From positions 62,001-126,000 of the forward strand of contig NZ_REFU01000002.1 of NCBI RefSeq assembly GCF_003688915.1: DNA of 64,000 nt, written 5' to 3'. The notes under the pieces were generated by a model. It saw nothing but the letters and a program-made list of their open reading frames with translations, was not told the DNA's origin and ran no database searches. Made by a program: the position numbers and the translations under genes. This stretch comes from Rhodococcus sp. SBT000017. Lineage in GTDB: Bacteria > Actinomycetota > Actinomycetes > Mycobacteriales > Mycobacteriaceae. This document shows, piece by piece, positions 7,738-16,535 of this stretch (the first letter of the stretch is position 1; each line of letters begins with the position of its first letter).

Positions 7738-8985
7738 ATGACCGAGCTCGACGCGACCGCCGCCCACTTCGTCGAGGCGGGTGTCACATTGTTGATCGCG
7801 CATCCGCAGAGGATTCTCGAGCGCGGACTACGTATCGAGGACGTCGTCCACGAGGCCGACTCGTCGACAGCGACGTTCTTCCGCAAGTTCAATACCAAAT
7901 CCGACTTCCTCAGCACGGTCGTCGAGCATCTGTCCCGAACACCACTACCCACCGACGTTCACGACACAGTTCGCACACAGATGGCGAACAGTGGCGACTC
8001 GATTCGCGCAGGGGTGTCGACGCTCGTTGCGCGCTATTTTCCGGCAATCGTCGACCAGAAGAGCACCACCGCAACTCTTCTCGACCATGTTTTCCGCGGA
8101 CCTGCTTCCGCGGCACTCGCCGGTGGCTACCGTGTTCGAGACGACGCCGTACTGGACGCATTCGAGGCATTGTTCGCTCCCGAAGGGGGAGCCTTTCGCC
8201 GTCCCTTCACGGCCCGATCGTTCGCAGTGACGGTCAATGCCGTCGTCGACGGCTTTCGCATCCGCAGTCAGGTGGACGCCGCGTCCGTTTCGGCCGATGT
8301 GATGTCCGACGCGGTGCTCGCCTTCCTCGGGGCCGTCGTCGACACGTCGGGACATCATCAGCACCTCGATGACGTCGTGGGAGATGTCGGTGTGCCGGTC
8401 GAGGAACGGCCCCTGCCCCGCGATCCGCGTGCTGCGATCGTCACCGCGGCGCGCGACGAGTTCGGAAAGCGTGGCTACTTCATGACGCGTATGGACGACG
8501 TCGCCGATATCGCAGGAGTGCCGAGGGCGGCGTGCAAGACACTGTTTCCGACCAAGCCGTCCGTCATCGTCGCAGCGCTGCAGAGCCGAGTCGATCGTCT
8601 TCGCGAGTCGGTGGCCGACGACCAGTTGCTGGGCCTCGACGATCTCACGATTCTGCAGAACCACATGCTGCGGTGCGCGCAACTCGCCGCCGACGAACTC
8701 GAATTCATGGACGCTCTCCTCGTCGCCGTCGCACACGACACCTACGGCGAGCCGGAGGGACTGATCTCGATCAAGGACAAGCTGAACCTGCCGTCGATCA
8801 TCGCACCGGTCATCGCACGAGGGCAGGACACCGGTATCTTCCGAAAGGGCTCGAGCCCAGTCGATCTCGCTGCAGGCATCACCAACACTCTGCTGATGCG
8901 GTGCTTCACCCGACGACAGAACAGCCCGCAGGACAACGCGACGTTCGTCGGTGAACTTCTCCTCGACGGACTCGGTACGCACTGA
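7738..8985 (+). CDS. tandem TetR-like regulator with two DNA-binding domains
   Basis: A 415-residue protein that looks like two TetR proteins joined end to end. The first HTH is near residues 30-55 (LRIEDVVHEADSSTATFFRKF). The second lies at about residues 230-285, opening with PRDPRAAIVTAARDEFGKRGYF and carrying MDDVADIAGVPRAACKTLFPTK. Each is followed by an all-alpha ligand-type domain of about 150 residues. Ordinary TetR proteins are near 200 residues and bind as dimers, so this chain may be a built-in pseudo-dimer. The first HTH is the more divergent. The start is the ATG at 7738; upstream in-frame codons would extend into the promoter region. Confidence 0.82.
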   Translation: MTELDATAAHFVEAGVTLLIAHPQRILERGLRIEDVVHEADSSTATFFRKFNTKSDFLSTVVEHLSRTPLPTDVHDTVRTQMANSGDSIRAGVSTLVARYFPAIVDQKSTTATLLDHVFRGPASAALAGGYRVRDDAVLDAFEALFAPEGGAFRRPFTARSFAVTVNAVVDGFRIRSQVDAASVSADVMSDAVLAFLGAVVDTSGHHQHLDDVVGDVGVPVEERPLPRDPRAAIVTAARDEFGKRGYFMTRMDDVADIAGVPRAACKTLFPTKPSVIVAALQSRVDRLRESVADDQLLGLDDLTILQNHMLRCAQLAADELEFMDALLVAVAHDTYGEPEGLISIKDKLNLPSIIAPVIARGQDTGIFRKGSSPVDLAAGITNTLLMRCFTRRQNSPQDNATFVGELLLDGLGTH

Positions 8986-9147
8986 GCATCGACCGGCTGC
9001 CTGTCATCGAACCCGCCGGATTCCGTCGGCGACGTAGTCGAGTGCAGCGAGGATGTCATCTGCGGCCACACCCAGCTCGCTTAGCAAAACGAATGGTATG
9101 AATAGTGCGCGACATTCGTCGCGATAGGGGCGAATGGAACGAGGGTC

Positions 9148-10371
9148 ATGGACGAGGACACGCAGCCCACCGAACGCAATCGCTCCGCGCTGTTGAACAC
9201 ACTCGTCCTCGTGTCGATAGTGGCACTCGGTGTGGTCGCAGCGGGATTGACCACTCCAGCCGAGGAACCCGAATTGACCTCACTGCCAACGACATCGGCG
9301 ACGCCAGTTCCGGAGCCACCGCAACGGGAGTACGTGGTGGTCACCCCGGAGGTCGACGCGTCGGCAAGCATTCCGGGGTGCGACACCGTCGAGTCTCCGA
9401 GCGAATCCTCATCCTTCGCTTTCGTTACGACGGGCGACGACTCGTACGACAATCCAGCCGCCCCCTGGTACAACGGCCCCAGAGCTCACCTCATGTCCGA
9501 GGCGTTGGTGGCAGCGCTTCCCGCCGAGATCTCGTCGACCACGTCCGTGTACTTCGGCCCGATACCCGCGTCGGGTGAATCTCAGGATTTCGTCCTCGAC
9601 TCGGCGCACGCATCCGCCCCACTGGCCTCGGGTGACCAGTCGGACTATCTCAGTGTCGGTGTCGGCCCGGCAGACTCGACCGAACCACCACCTTGCGTGG
9701 CCGGCCAAGTGGATGAGCGGCGGAGTCTGCCGGACGGAACGGTGCTGGACACCGACGACACGTGGCGCGAAACCAACGGTCAGCGGACCTACTCCCGGAC
9801 GGCCACCGCGTACACGTCGGACGGATCCGTCGTCTCTGCCTCGGTCTCCGGCGGGAACGATCCGGACACGTTGAAACTGACGCTCGACGACCTGGTCCGA
9901 ATAGCCGCCGACCCTGCCCTCAGGATCACTGCTCCCGTCCCTGCCGTAACACCGGGCAATGCCGCCGACTGCTACGCCGGCTGGGACGACTCACCGACGG
10001 CGTCGTTCTCCCGCGACGAGATCCGAACACTCAACGACGCTCTCCGGCGGGCAGATGCGGCGGCGCTTGCTCCGACTCCACCGTTGGGTGCGTTGCACAC
10101 CAGTGAATTCGGTTCGGGGCTTTGTCAGACGGTGAACAGCATTGCCGGGCAACTCACGATCAGCGTTGTCCGGGCCACGCCTGACATCGAATCCGATTCG
10201 ACGACAACGGAGGAGCCCCAGCTCGTCTCACCGGACGAGTACGGGCCGGGTTCCTCGGTCTCCGTCGTCACGCCGTCGGGGTTCGAGATCACGGTGTCGA
10301 CGACACAACCGGTGCAGGACCCGGCACTTCTCGAAAACCTGGCGAACACAGCAGGATTGGACCTTCGATGA
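9148..10371 (+). CDS. membrane-anchored exported protein of unknown function
   Basis: A 407-residue protein with a short cytoplasmic N-terminus, one hydrophobic helix (about residues 14-35) and a long extracytoplasmic part that begins with a Pro/Thr-rich linker. The exported part is acidic and rich in Ser/Thr, with a few Cys residues that could form disulphides (GCD, PPCVAG, DCYAGW, GLCQTV). I recognise no domain. It overlaps the next gene by four bases (ATGA), so the two exported proteins are made together and may act together on the outer face of the membrane. Confidence 0.72.
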   Translation: MDEDTQPTERNRSALLNTLVLVSIVALGVVAAGLTTPAEEPELTSLPTTSATPVPEPPQREYVVVTPEVDASASIPGCDTVESPSESSSFAFVTTGDDSYDNPAAPWYNGPRAHLMSEALVAALPAEISSTTSVYFGPIPASGESQDFVLDSAHASAPLASGDQSDYLSVGVGPADSTEPPPCVAGQVDERRSLPDGTVLDTDDTWRETNGQRTYSRTATAYTSDGSVVSASVSGGNDPDTLKLTLDDLVRIAADPALRITAPVPAVTPGNAADCYAGWDDSPTASFSRDEIRTLNDALRRADAAALAPTPPLGALHTSEFGSGLCQTVNSIAGQLTISVVRATPDIESDSTTTEEPQLVSPDEYGPGSSVSVVTPSGFEITVSTTQPVQDPALLENLANTAGLDLR

Positions 10372-11759
10372 TGCGATGGAACCAGACCGCGAAATTGGTC
10401 GTTGCGGCGATCGTCGCGACGCTGTCGGTCGGTGCAGCGGTAGCCGTTGTGACACAGGATCGATCCACGACCATCAAGAAGATCACCGATTCTTCAGACG
10501 ACGCACCGGGGTTGGCATGGTCCGTCGACGCGGCGGACATGGGGCTGGAGGGAGCCACCTTCGCCTCTCCGCGTACCGGTTCGATGTATGCGTGGGGAGC
10601 CGGCTCGACTCTGATCGGCCACACAGCTCTCACACTGGCCGTCGTGTCCTCGGAATCCGGCAACGACGAGGCACTCATGGTCGGAATCGACACCACGGAC
10701 GGCACCGTTCTGTGGAAGACCCCGGCCCCGGATCTAGCGGCGTGCGCCGACGAGCCGCTGAACGGCCGACTCGTGTGCCACCAGCCCATCTGGGGCGAGA
10801 CGCCCGGCTATGTCACCTTCGATCCGGAGACCGGCGAATCACGAAACTACCCCACTGATCTCGATCTTTTCGCCGTCACTGTCGCGAACGACCGCATCTA
10901 CACGACGTCGGGCAACCTCGAGGACGACGACGTACTGTTGCACCGCGGAACGCTGGAGAATCCGAGCGCCGACTGGACGGTTCCGTTGCATGCGTGGGCC
11001 GGATGGGAGGACGACTACACCACCGCGCTGAAGGTGGATGACGACATCGGAACCTTCGACGTCGGGGGCGACTTCTCCACGTTCGACGCCTCGACCGGTG
11101 AACAGCTGTGGAGCACCGACATACTCGAAGATTGCATGCTTGCCGAGCAACGAACAGCGGGTGGATTGGCTATCGGATCCACCTTCGATTGCAATGGCAG
11201 CTCGTCGGATGTCACGGGCACCGTCGCGTTCCGACGCGACGGCACGGTCTTGGCGAGGTCGTCCGCACCGGCGCTACAGCGACCGTCGCCCGACGACCCC
11301 ACCGATGCATCGATCCCCTTGGTTCTGGGGGACACGGCAATCGACCGAGAGTCAGGGGAAGAGAGGTGGAATGACTCGAACTTGGTCTACGACCGTCCCG
11401 GTGACGAATGGAACGAGCCTCGCACTGTCGGCACACTGCGGTCGGTCGTTGGGCATGTAGGTCTCACCAGCACCGACGCCGATACGATCGCGATCGATCT
11501 GCGATCGGGAGAGCAGCTCTGGCAGTCCGAGCTCACTGGCAGCGTCTTCGGCAACGACGGCAACCTGGCGTTGATGTCCGATGGCACCGATCTGTCCGCC
11601 GTCGACGTCACGAGCGGCGTGACTGTCTGGACGGCGAAATGGTCGATGATGTTTCCAGAGGAGGGCACCGGCAGCCTCGACATCCTGGTCGACGCCGCCG
11701 ACGGCAGTTATCTGCTTCAGTCCGGCTCGAAACTGGCGATGCTGCAGCCACTCCCCTGA
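10368..11759 (+). CDS. membrane-anchored PQQ-like beta-propeller protein
   Basis: A 463-residue protein with a signal-anchor helix at about residues 9-28 and an extracytoplasmic domain built of PQQ-like propeller repeats, seen as recurring patterns such as GIDTTDGTVLWKTPAPDL, TFDASTGEQLWSTD and AIDLRSGEQLWQSE. No PQQ-binding or dehydrogenase residues are evident, so a structural or binding role (as in BamB-like propellers) is more likely than catalysis. It is translationally coupled to the exported protein upstream and is similar in plan to the protein at 59905-62199. Confidence 0.78.
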   Translation: MMRWNQTAKLVVAAIVATLSVGAAVAVVTQDRSTTIKKITDSSDDAPGLAWSVDAADMGLEGATFASPRTGSMYAWGAGSTLIGHTALTLAVVSSESGNDEALMVGIDTTDGTVLWKTPAPDLAACADEPLNGRLVCHQPIWGETPGYVTFDPETGESRNYPTDLDLFAVTVANDRIYTTSGNLEDDDVLLHRGTLENPSADWTVPLHAWAGWEDDYTTALKVDDDIGTFDVGGDFSTFDASTGEQLWSTDILEDCMLAEQRTAGGLAIGSTFDCNGSSSDVTGTVAFRRDGTVLARSSAPALQRPSPDDPTDASIPLVLGDTAIDRESGEERWNDSNLVYDRPGDEWNEPRTVGTLRSVVGHVGLTSTDADTIAIDLRSGEQLWQSELTGSVFGNDGNLALMSDGTDLSAVDVTSGVTVWTAKWSMMFPEEGTGSLDILVDAADGSYLLQSGSKLAMLQPLP

Positions 11760-11760
11760 G

Positions 11761-12264
11761 TCAGTCCTTCGGCACGCGGTACCGGCCACCTTTGACCACG
11801 AACACCACGTATCCAAGAATGGCCAGCAGGTACAGCGCCGTCGGTACCGCGAGCACCCAGACGGTGACGGAGTCGCCAGTCGTCGCACCCGCAACGCCGG
11901 CGATCCAGGCGAACAGCAGTGCCGTTGCCGCGCCCATCCACTCGAGGTCCTCGGCCATCTTTCGGTTCAGCTCGGGTCGGTTCTCGGCGGCAGTCCAGTA
12001 CTCGTGCATCGTCCGACTCGGCAGGTTCACCATGGACGCCGGAACCTTGGGGAACCACCAACCGATGCTCGCGAACAACGCGATCACCGCGAATCCGATG
12101 CCTCCCATCGTGAGCAGGAAGGACAGCTTCGAGTCCATGCGATCGACCTGACCGGACCCGTCGAAGTGCGCGGGCACTTGATCCCCCGCAGTGACGGCGA
12201 CCCAGGTCAGAGCGCCGATGAACACCAGAGTTGACAGCAGTAGGGCCGCACGCGAAAGCTTCAT
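11761..12264 (-). CDS. DUF1648 domain membrane protein
   Basis: A 167-residue membrane protein with four hydrophobic helices. The segment DQVPAHFDGSGQVDRMDSK after the first helix matches the DUF1648 signature (a P-x-H-x-x-x-G-x-x-D pattern), found in membrane proteins of the YhdJ/SdpI-type group; its function is unknown. I chose the ATG at 12264 because it puts the first helix directly at the N-terminus. The gene converges with the propeller gene (one base between the stops) and is divergent from the methyltransferase gene. Confidence 0.8.
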   Translation of the reverse strand: MKLSRAALLLSTLVFIGALTWVAVTAGDQVPAHFDGSGQVDRMDSKLSFLLTMGGIGFAVIALFASIGWWFPKVPASMVNLPSRTMHEYWTAAENRPELNRKMAEDLEWMGAATALLFAWIAGVAGATTGDSVTVWVLAVPTALYLLAILGYVVFVVKGGRYRVPKD

Positions 12265-12293
12265 CGACGTCCACTTTAGCGCCGGAGGCATCG

Positions 12294-13796
12294 ATGCCCA
12301 ACAACGAGTTCGGGGACTTCCAGACCCCGATCGAGTTGGCACGTGCGTTGGTGAACACCCTGCCACGACGACAATGGACTCGCGTTCTCGAACCCACTTG
12401 CGGCGTGGGGAACTTCCTGTCGGTTGTCGGCGAGAGCCACCCCGAGGCAGAACGCGTCGGAATCGAAGTGCAGCCCGAGTACGCCGCGGCCGCATCGGCA
12501 TTCGGCAGGGTGATCACCGCCTCGATTTTCGATTTCGACTTGGCCCGCGACATCGCATGGACGTCGGATCCGGGCCCGACCCTCGTCGTCGGCAACCCAC
12601 CGTGGGTGACCAACTCTCAGCTGTCGGTTCTGGGGTCCAGCAACAGACCGGCTCGTGCGAACACCGGGAACGTGCGCGGAATAGATGCGATCACCGGAAG
12701 CTCCAATTTCGATATCGCGGAGTTCATTTGGATCAAATTGCTCGCCGAGTTCGCAGATCGCCCGGCCACCGTTGCGATGATCTGCAAGACCCAGGTAGCC
12801 CGAAACGTTCTGTTGCACTGCGCTCGGCACGGCCTTCCGATCACCGGTTCGAGTCTGCGACCCATCGACGCCAAGAAGTGGTTCGACGCCGGAGTGGATG
12901 CCTGTTGGTTCGTGGTCGAACTCGGAACCGGTGCAACCGACCACACTGCACAGATGTATCCGAGCATGGATGCACCGCACCCCAGCAGCAGAATCGGAGT
13001 GGTCGACGGACAACTCGTCGCGGATGTCGACGCCTACGAGCGAAGCAAGCAGTTCGATGGCATCAGTCCACTGATGTGGCGTCAGGGCATCAAACACGAC
13101 GCGTCTGCCGTCATGGAATTGGCCGAGAACGACGGCCCGCGAACCAAACTCGGAGCTTCGGTGGACGTCGAGAAGGACTTCCTGTTTCCCCTGTTCAAAT
13201 GCACCGACGTCTACCGCGACAAACTCAGCGAGGTGTCGCGGTGGATGATCGTGCCGCAATCGCACACCGGTGACGACACCGCGCAGTTGGCGGACAGCGC
13301 GCCGAAGCTGTGGAAGTACCTCACCGACAACGCGACAGCTCTCGACGGCCGGAAGTCGTCGATCTACCGAAGTCGCGCCCGGTTCTGCATCTTCGGTGTC
13401 GGGCCGTACACGTTCGCTCCGTACAAGATCGCGATCTCCGGATTCCACAAGGTTCCGCAGTTCAGGATGGTCGGCCCCTACGACGGAAGACCTGCGGTGT
13501 TCGACGACGCCACCTATCTCCTGCCGTTCGAGGACCCAGCGGCATGCGCCGTCGCCCATGTGCTGTTGAGCGGCCAGGAGGCCACCGATCTCATTGCCGC
13601 GCTGGCATTCTGGGACAGCAAACGACCGGTGACCAAGAAGCTGTTGCAACGCATCGACCTGCACGCGATCGCCTGCGCGACAGACCCCCGAACTCTACGG
13701 GAGCGTGCTGCCGATGCTGCGGCCGCGCACGGTCTACCGTTCGAGACAGCATCGCTCATTCGCGCGGTGGATCTCGCGAGGGAATTACCACCATGA
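12294..13796 (+). CDS. DNA adenine-type methyltransferase, orphan
   Basis: A 500-residue SAM-dependent methyltransferase. Motif I is LEPTCGVGNFL (about residues 32-42), the acidic motif II is GIEVQPEY, and the catalytic motif IV is NPPW (about residue 100), the signature of N6-adenine DNA methyltransferases. The FQTP at the N-terminus resembles the motif X region of gamma-type enzymes. A C-terminal half of about 250 residues may be the target-recognition part. The start at 12294 has GGAGG six bases upstream. No restriction endonuclase or specificity subunit is nearby, so it is an orphan. It could instead modify RNA or another substrate, which I rate less likely given NPPW. Confidence 0.75.
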   Translation: MPNNEFGDFQTPIELARALVNTLPRRQWTRVLEPTCGVGNFLSVVGESHPEAERVGIEVQPEYAAAASAFGRVITASIFDFDLARDIAWTSDPGPTLVVGNPPWVTNSQLSVLGSSNRPARANTGNVRGIDAITGSSNFDIAEFIWIKLLAEFADRPATVAMICKTQVARNVLLHCARHGLPITGSSLRPIDAKKWFDAGVDACWFVVELGTGATDHTAQMYPSMDAPHPSSRIGVVDGQLVADVDAYERSKQFDGISPLMWRQGIKHDASAVMELAENDGPRTKLGASVDVEKDFLFPLFKCTDVYRDKLSEVSRWMIVPQSHTGDDTAQLADSAPKLWKYLTDNATALDGRKSSIYRSRARFCIFGVGPYTFAPYKIAISGFHKVPQFRMVGPYDGRPAVFDDATYLLPFEDPAACAVAHVLLSGQEATDLIAALAFWDSKRPVTKKLLQRIDLHAIACATDPRTLRERAADAAAAHGLPFETASLIRAVDLARELPP

Positions 13797-14194
13797 CTGT
13801 CGACCCCTCACAGCGACAACCCGTTCCGGAGCTGGCCCTTCTCCTCATCGGCGGATCCATGTTCTTCGTGGCCACAGTCGTCAAGTGGGACGCGTTGCTC
13901 ATCGCGTCGATCTTCCTCTGCGTCTTCGCAGGTTTCGCAGCCTTGATCTCGACGCGGTTGTCCCGTCAGAGCCGGCGAACCATCGCGCTTGCCACCGTTG
14001 CGGGAGTGGTTCTCACCGGCATCGGTGCCGTGTACATGGTGAAGGACGCTTCGGAACCCGTCATCTTCTCCTCCGGACTGCTGGTCTATCCCGGCGGCAG
14101 TCTCGCACTGTCCGGGGTCATCAACCTGGTGTCGAGCCGAAGACGAAAGCCCCGGTCGAACCCACCGCCTGCAGACTTCACAGATCGGACTTGA
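13793..14194 (+). CDS. small membrane protein of unknown function
   Basis: A 133-residue protein with four hydrophobic helices, a charged tail ending in RRRKPRSNPPP, and no recognised domain. Its ATG overlaps the methyltransferase stop (ATGA), so the two genes form an operon. Its last 17 bases overlap the 3' end of the ArsR gene on the other strand. A link to the methyltransferase is suggested only by the coupling. Confidence 0.65.
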   Translation: MTVDPSQRQPVPELALLLIGGSMFFVATVVKWDALLIASIFLCVFAGFAALISTRLSRQSRRTIALATVAGVVLTGIGAVYMVKDASEPVIFSSGLLVYPGGSLALSGVINLVSSRRRKPRSNPPPADFTDRT

Positions 14195-14495
14195 TCGTCT
14201 CGGCCAGTCGATCGAGGTACTCGTCGTTGCGTTTGTAATGCACCCAGGGGCCGATCTTGGTGCTCGTCACCAGCTGCGCTCGTTGCAGCACGGCCATGTA
14301 CTGCGAGGCGGTGGATTGGGAGACGCCCGCCCTCGACTGAATGTGCTTGAGGCACACTCCCACGTCCTCGGCGGGCTCGAGCTGGGGCGGAAAATCGCTG
14401 GGATCCTTGAGCCACCGCATGATCGCCAAGCGCGCGGGATTGCTCAGCGCACCGAACACCGCTGCGAGCTCTGCGGGGTCCAGTTCGTCAGCCAC
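14178..14495 (-). CDS. ArsR family transcriptional regulator
   Basis: A 105-residue winged-helix regulator starting at GTG 14495. The core has FGALSNPARLAIMRWL, then CLKHIQSRAGVSQSTASQYMAVLQRAQLV for the DNA-binding helices and a wing near GPWVHYKRN. It contains one Cys (CLKH), not the paired Cys of metal sensors, so it may answer to redox or to an organic ligand. It is divergent from the reductase gene at 14584 and two near-identical operator-like elements fill the gap, making control of that gene and itself very likely. Confidence 0.88.
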   Translation of the reverse strand: MADELDPAELAAVFGALSNPARLAIMRWLKDPSDFPPQLEPAEDVGVCLKHIQSRAGVSQSTASQYMAVLQRAQLVTSTKIGPWVHYKRNDEYLDRLAETIKSDL

Positions 14496-14512
14496 CCCCG
14501 AAGCCTACTCCC

Positions 14513-14568
14513 ATATCGCAATATCCCGATATGTGGTCTACTGATGGAATCGCAATATCGCGATATCC
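14513..14568. promoter_or_regulatory. tandem ArsR operator candidates
   Basis: Two related elements sit 34 bases apart in the 88-base divergent gap. The first has arms ATATCG and CGATAT around CAATATCC (14513-14532). The second contains the perfect palindrome ATATCGCGATAT (14555-14566) preceded by the same TCGCA leader. A shared TCGCAATATC word begins both. The 34-base spacing, near three helical turns, would put two dimers on about the same face of the DNA. AGGAG at 14573-14577 is the ribosome binding site of the reductase. Confidence 0.72.
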
Positions 14569-14583
14569 AGATAGGAGTAGGTC

Positions 14584-15633
14584 ATGTCACGCGTAGCAGT
14601 AGTAGTGGGAGCCAACGGAGTGATCGGCGGCAACTTGGTCGATCACCTGCAGCGAACAGGCGACTGGGACATCGTCGGGCTCTCACGCCGCGGCGGTACC
14701 GACGACGGACGCGTCCGGTACATCGCGGTGGATCTGCTCGACGCAGACGAGACTCACCGCCAACTGGCGGAGCTGACCGAAGTCACACACATCTTCTACG
14801 CCGCCTACCAGGAGAGACCGAGCTGGGCCGAACTCGTCGCCCCCAATCTCGCGATGCTCGTCAACGTGGTCACGGCCATCGAGGACAGTTCACCGGACCT
14901 CGAGCACGTGAGCCTGATGCAGGGATACAAGGTGTACGGTGCACACCTTGGACCCTTCAAAACCCCGGCGCGAGAATCCGATCCGCCCCACATGCCGCCC
15001 GAGTTCAACGTCGATCAGCAGCAGTTTCTCGAGGCGCGGCAACTCGGTAAGCGATGGACGTGGTCGGCCATCCGGCCGTCGGTGGTGTGCGGTGTCGCGC
15101 TGGGGAACCCGATGAACCTGGCCACCGTCATCGCTGTGTACGCCACGATGTGCGCAAAACTGGGCGTCCCCATGCGATTTCCGGGCAAGCCCGGTGCCTT
15201 CGGCGCGCTGCTGGAGATGACGGATGCGTCGTTGCTCGCGGAGGCGACGGTATGGGCGGCCACCACGCCGAGCTGCGCCAACCAGGCGTTCAACATCACC
15301 AACGGCGATCTGTTTCGCTGGAGCGAGATGTGGCCGCGCATTGCGGGTCTCTTCGACCTCGACACCGCAACCCCGCTACCGATGTCGCTGGCCGATGTCA
15401 TGGCAGACAAGGAAACGCTGTGGGATTCGATCGTCGCCGAGAACGGGTTGCAGAAAGTTCCGTACTCCGACGTATCATCCTGGACCTTCGGAGATTTCGT
15501 CTTCTCGTGGGACTACGACGTCATAGCGGACGGTTCCAAGGCCCGTCGAATGGGATTTCAGCGATTCGTCGACACCGAGGCAATGTTCGCCGGGATCTTC
15601 GCCGAACTGCGGCACCAGCGAATCATCCCCTGA
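14584..15633 (+). CDS. PRISE-like NAD(P)-dependent reductase of the SDR superfamily
   Basis: A 349-residue extended SDR. The nucleotide-binding motif is GANGVIGG (residues 9-16). GYKVYG (114-119) with LGPFKTPARESDPP resembles the GxKHYxGPFE motif of the progesterone-5-beta-reductase/iridoid-synthase (PRISE) group, which reduces activated enones. In that family a catalytic Tyr lies in an NFYY segment; the matching place here reads EFNVDQQQFL (140-149), without Tyr, so the chemistry may differ. The gene is controlled by the divergent ArsR through the paired operators and has a good AGGAG site. Confidence 0.75.
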   Translation: MSRVAVVVGANGVIGGNLVDHLQRTGDWDIVGLSRRGGTDDGRVRYIAVDLLDADETHRQLAELTEVTHIFYAAYQERPSWAELVAPNLAMLVNVVTAIEDSSPDLEHVSLMQGYKVYGAHLGPFKTPARESDPPHMPPEFNVDQQQFLEARQLGKRWTWSAIRPSVVCGVALGNPMNLATVIAVYATMCAKLGVPMRFPGKPGAFGALLEMTDASLLAEATVWAATTPSCANQAFNITNGDLFRWSEMWPRIAGLFDLDTATPLPMSLADVMADKETLWDSIVAENGLQKVPYSDVSSWTFGDFVFSWDYDVIADGSKARRMGFQRFVDTEAMFAGIFAELRHQRIIP

Positions 15634-15714
15634 GGGGAGCCGCCCGGTGTGACGCCGGAGTTGGCCGGATAGTTTGAATCGGCACGAACGCCGATCGAGA
15701 CCTACGGGAGAACA

Positions 15715-16506
15715 ATGCATCCGTTCGACACAGCAGTTGCCCTCGAGACCGTCGGGGCCGGCACCTTCGCCGGGCACACATCCGCGCCGTACAACAACAT
15801 GGTCGGCCCGTTCGGTGGCATCACTGCCGCGACGTTCATTCGAGCAATCGAGCGTCATCCGGAATGCCTCGGATCGCCGATCTCGCTGACGGTCAACTTC
15901 GCAGGTCCGGTCGCCGAGGGCGAATTCGAGATCTCGGCGCGCGCCGTACGAACCAACCGAAGCAATCAGCACTGGTACCTCGAGCTGATCCAGGGCGGTG
16001 CCGTAGCCACTACGGCCACAGCGGTGTTCGGAACGAGACGCGAGACGTGGGACAACACCGAGGCTCTGGCACCGGCCGTCCCCTCCCCCGCCGACACGCC
16101 CCGAGGCACCTTTCCCGACGCGATCGCCTGGGCGCAGAACTACGAGATGCGCTTCGTTGCAGGCGCTCTGAACGATCAGGAATCACCGGACTCGACCGAG
16201 ACTCTCTGGATCCGCGACACTCCGCCTCGTCCGTTGGACTTCGCGGCGCTGACGTCGCTCAGCGATGTGTTCTACCCCAGAATCTTTCAGCGCCTCGGTC
16301 GCTACGTGCCGGCCGGCACCATCTCGCTGACGACCCACTTCTTCGCGACACCGGAGGATCTCGAGAGCCACTCCGATGGGTACGTCCTCGGCACCGCACG
16401 CGCGCGCCGGTTCCATCAGGGCTATTTCGATCAGACGGCCGAACTGTGGACCGAAGGTGGGACGTTGCTGGCCACGAGCCACCAGGTGGTCTACTACAAG
16501 GGCTGA
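15715..16506 (+). CDS. acyl-CoA thioesterase-like double hot-dog protein
   Basis: A 263-residue protein matching the TesB-like/4HBT_3 thioesterase group. The first hot-dog module has NNMVGPFGGITAATFIRAIE, equivalent to the GGxxxA helix, then LTVNFAGPVAEGEFEI. The second has SLTTHFFATPEDLE and ARARRFHQGYFDQTAELW, then the final HQVVYYKG. Such enzymes release fatty or short acyl groups from CoA. It lies 80 bases after the reductase and 29 bases before an alpha/beta hydrolase, in the same direction as an acyl-CoA ligase further on, which fits lipid or xenobiotic acid metabolism. Confidence 0.78.
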   Translation: MHPFDTAVALETVGAGTFAGHTSAPYNNMVGPFGGITAATFIRAIERHPECLGSPISLTVNFAGPVAEGEFEISARAVRTNRSNQHWYLELIQGGAVATTATAVFGTRRETWDNTEALAPAVPSPADTPRGTFPDAIAWAQNYEMRFVAGALNDQESPDSTETLWIRDTPPRPLDFAALTSLSDVFYPRIFQRLGRYVPAGTISLTTHFFATPEDLESHSDGYVLGTARARRFHQGYFDQTAELWTEGGTLLATSHQVVYYKG

Positions 16507-16535
16507 AGCCACGCTCGTAGGACTAGCGTGAACCC

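Noticed and set aside
9004..9084. Tiny minus-strand frame starting at TTG after the double-TetR gene
   Set aside because: About 27 codons, no ATG or GTG start and no ribosome binding site; looks chance.
12276..13664. Minus-strand open frame of 462 codons opposite the methyltransferase gene
   Set aside because: The plus-strand gene has clear SAM and NPPW motifs; the antisense frame has no motif.
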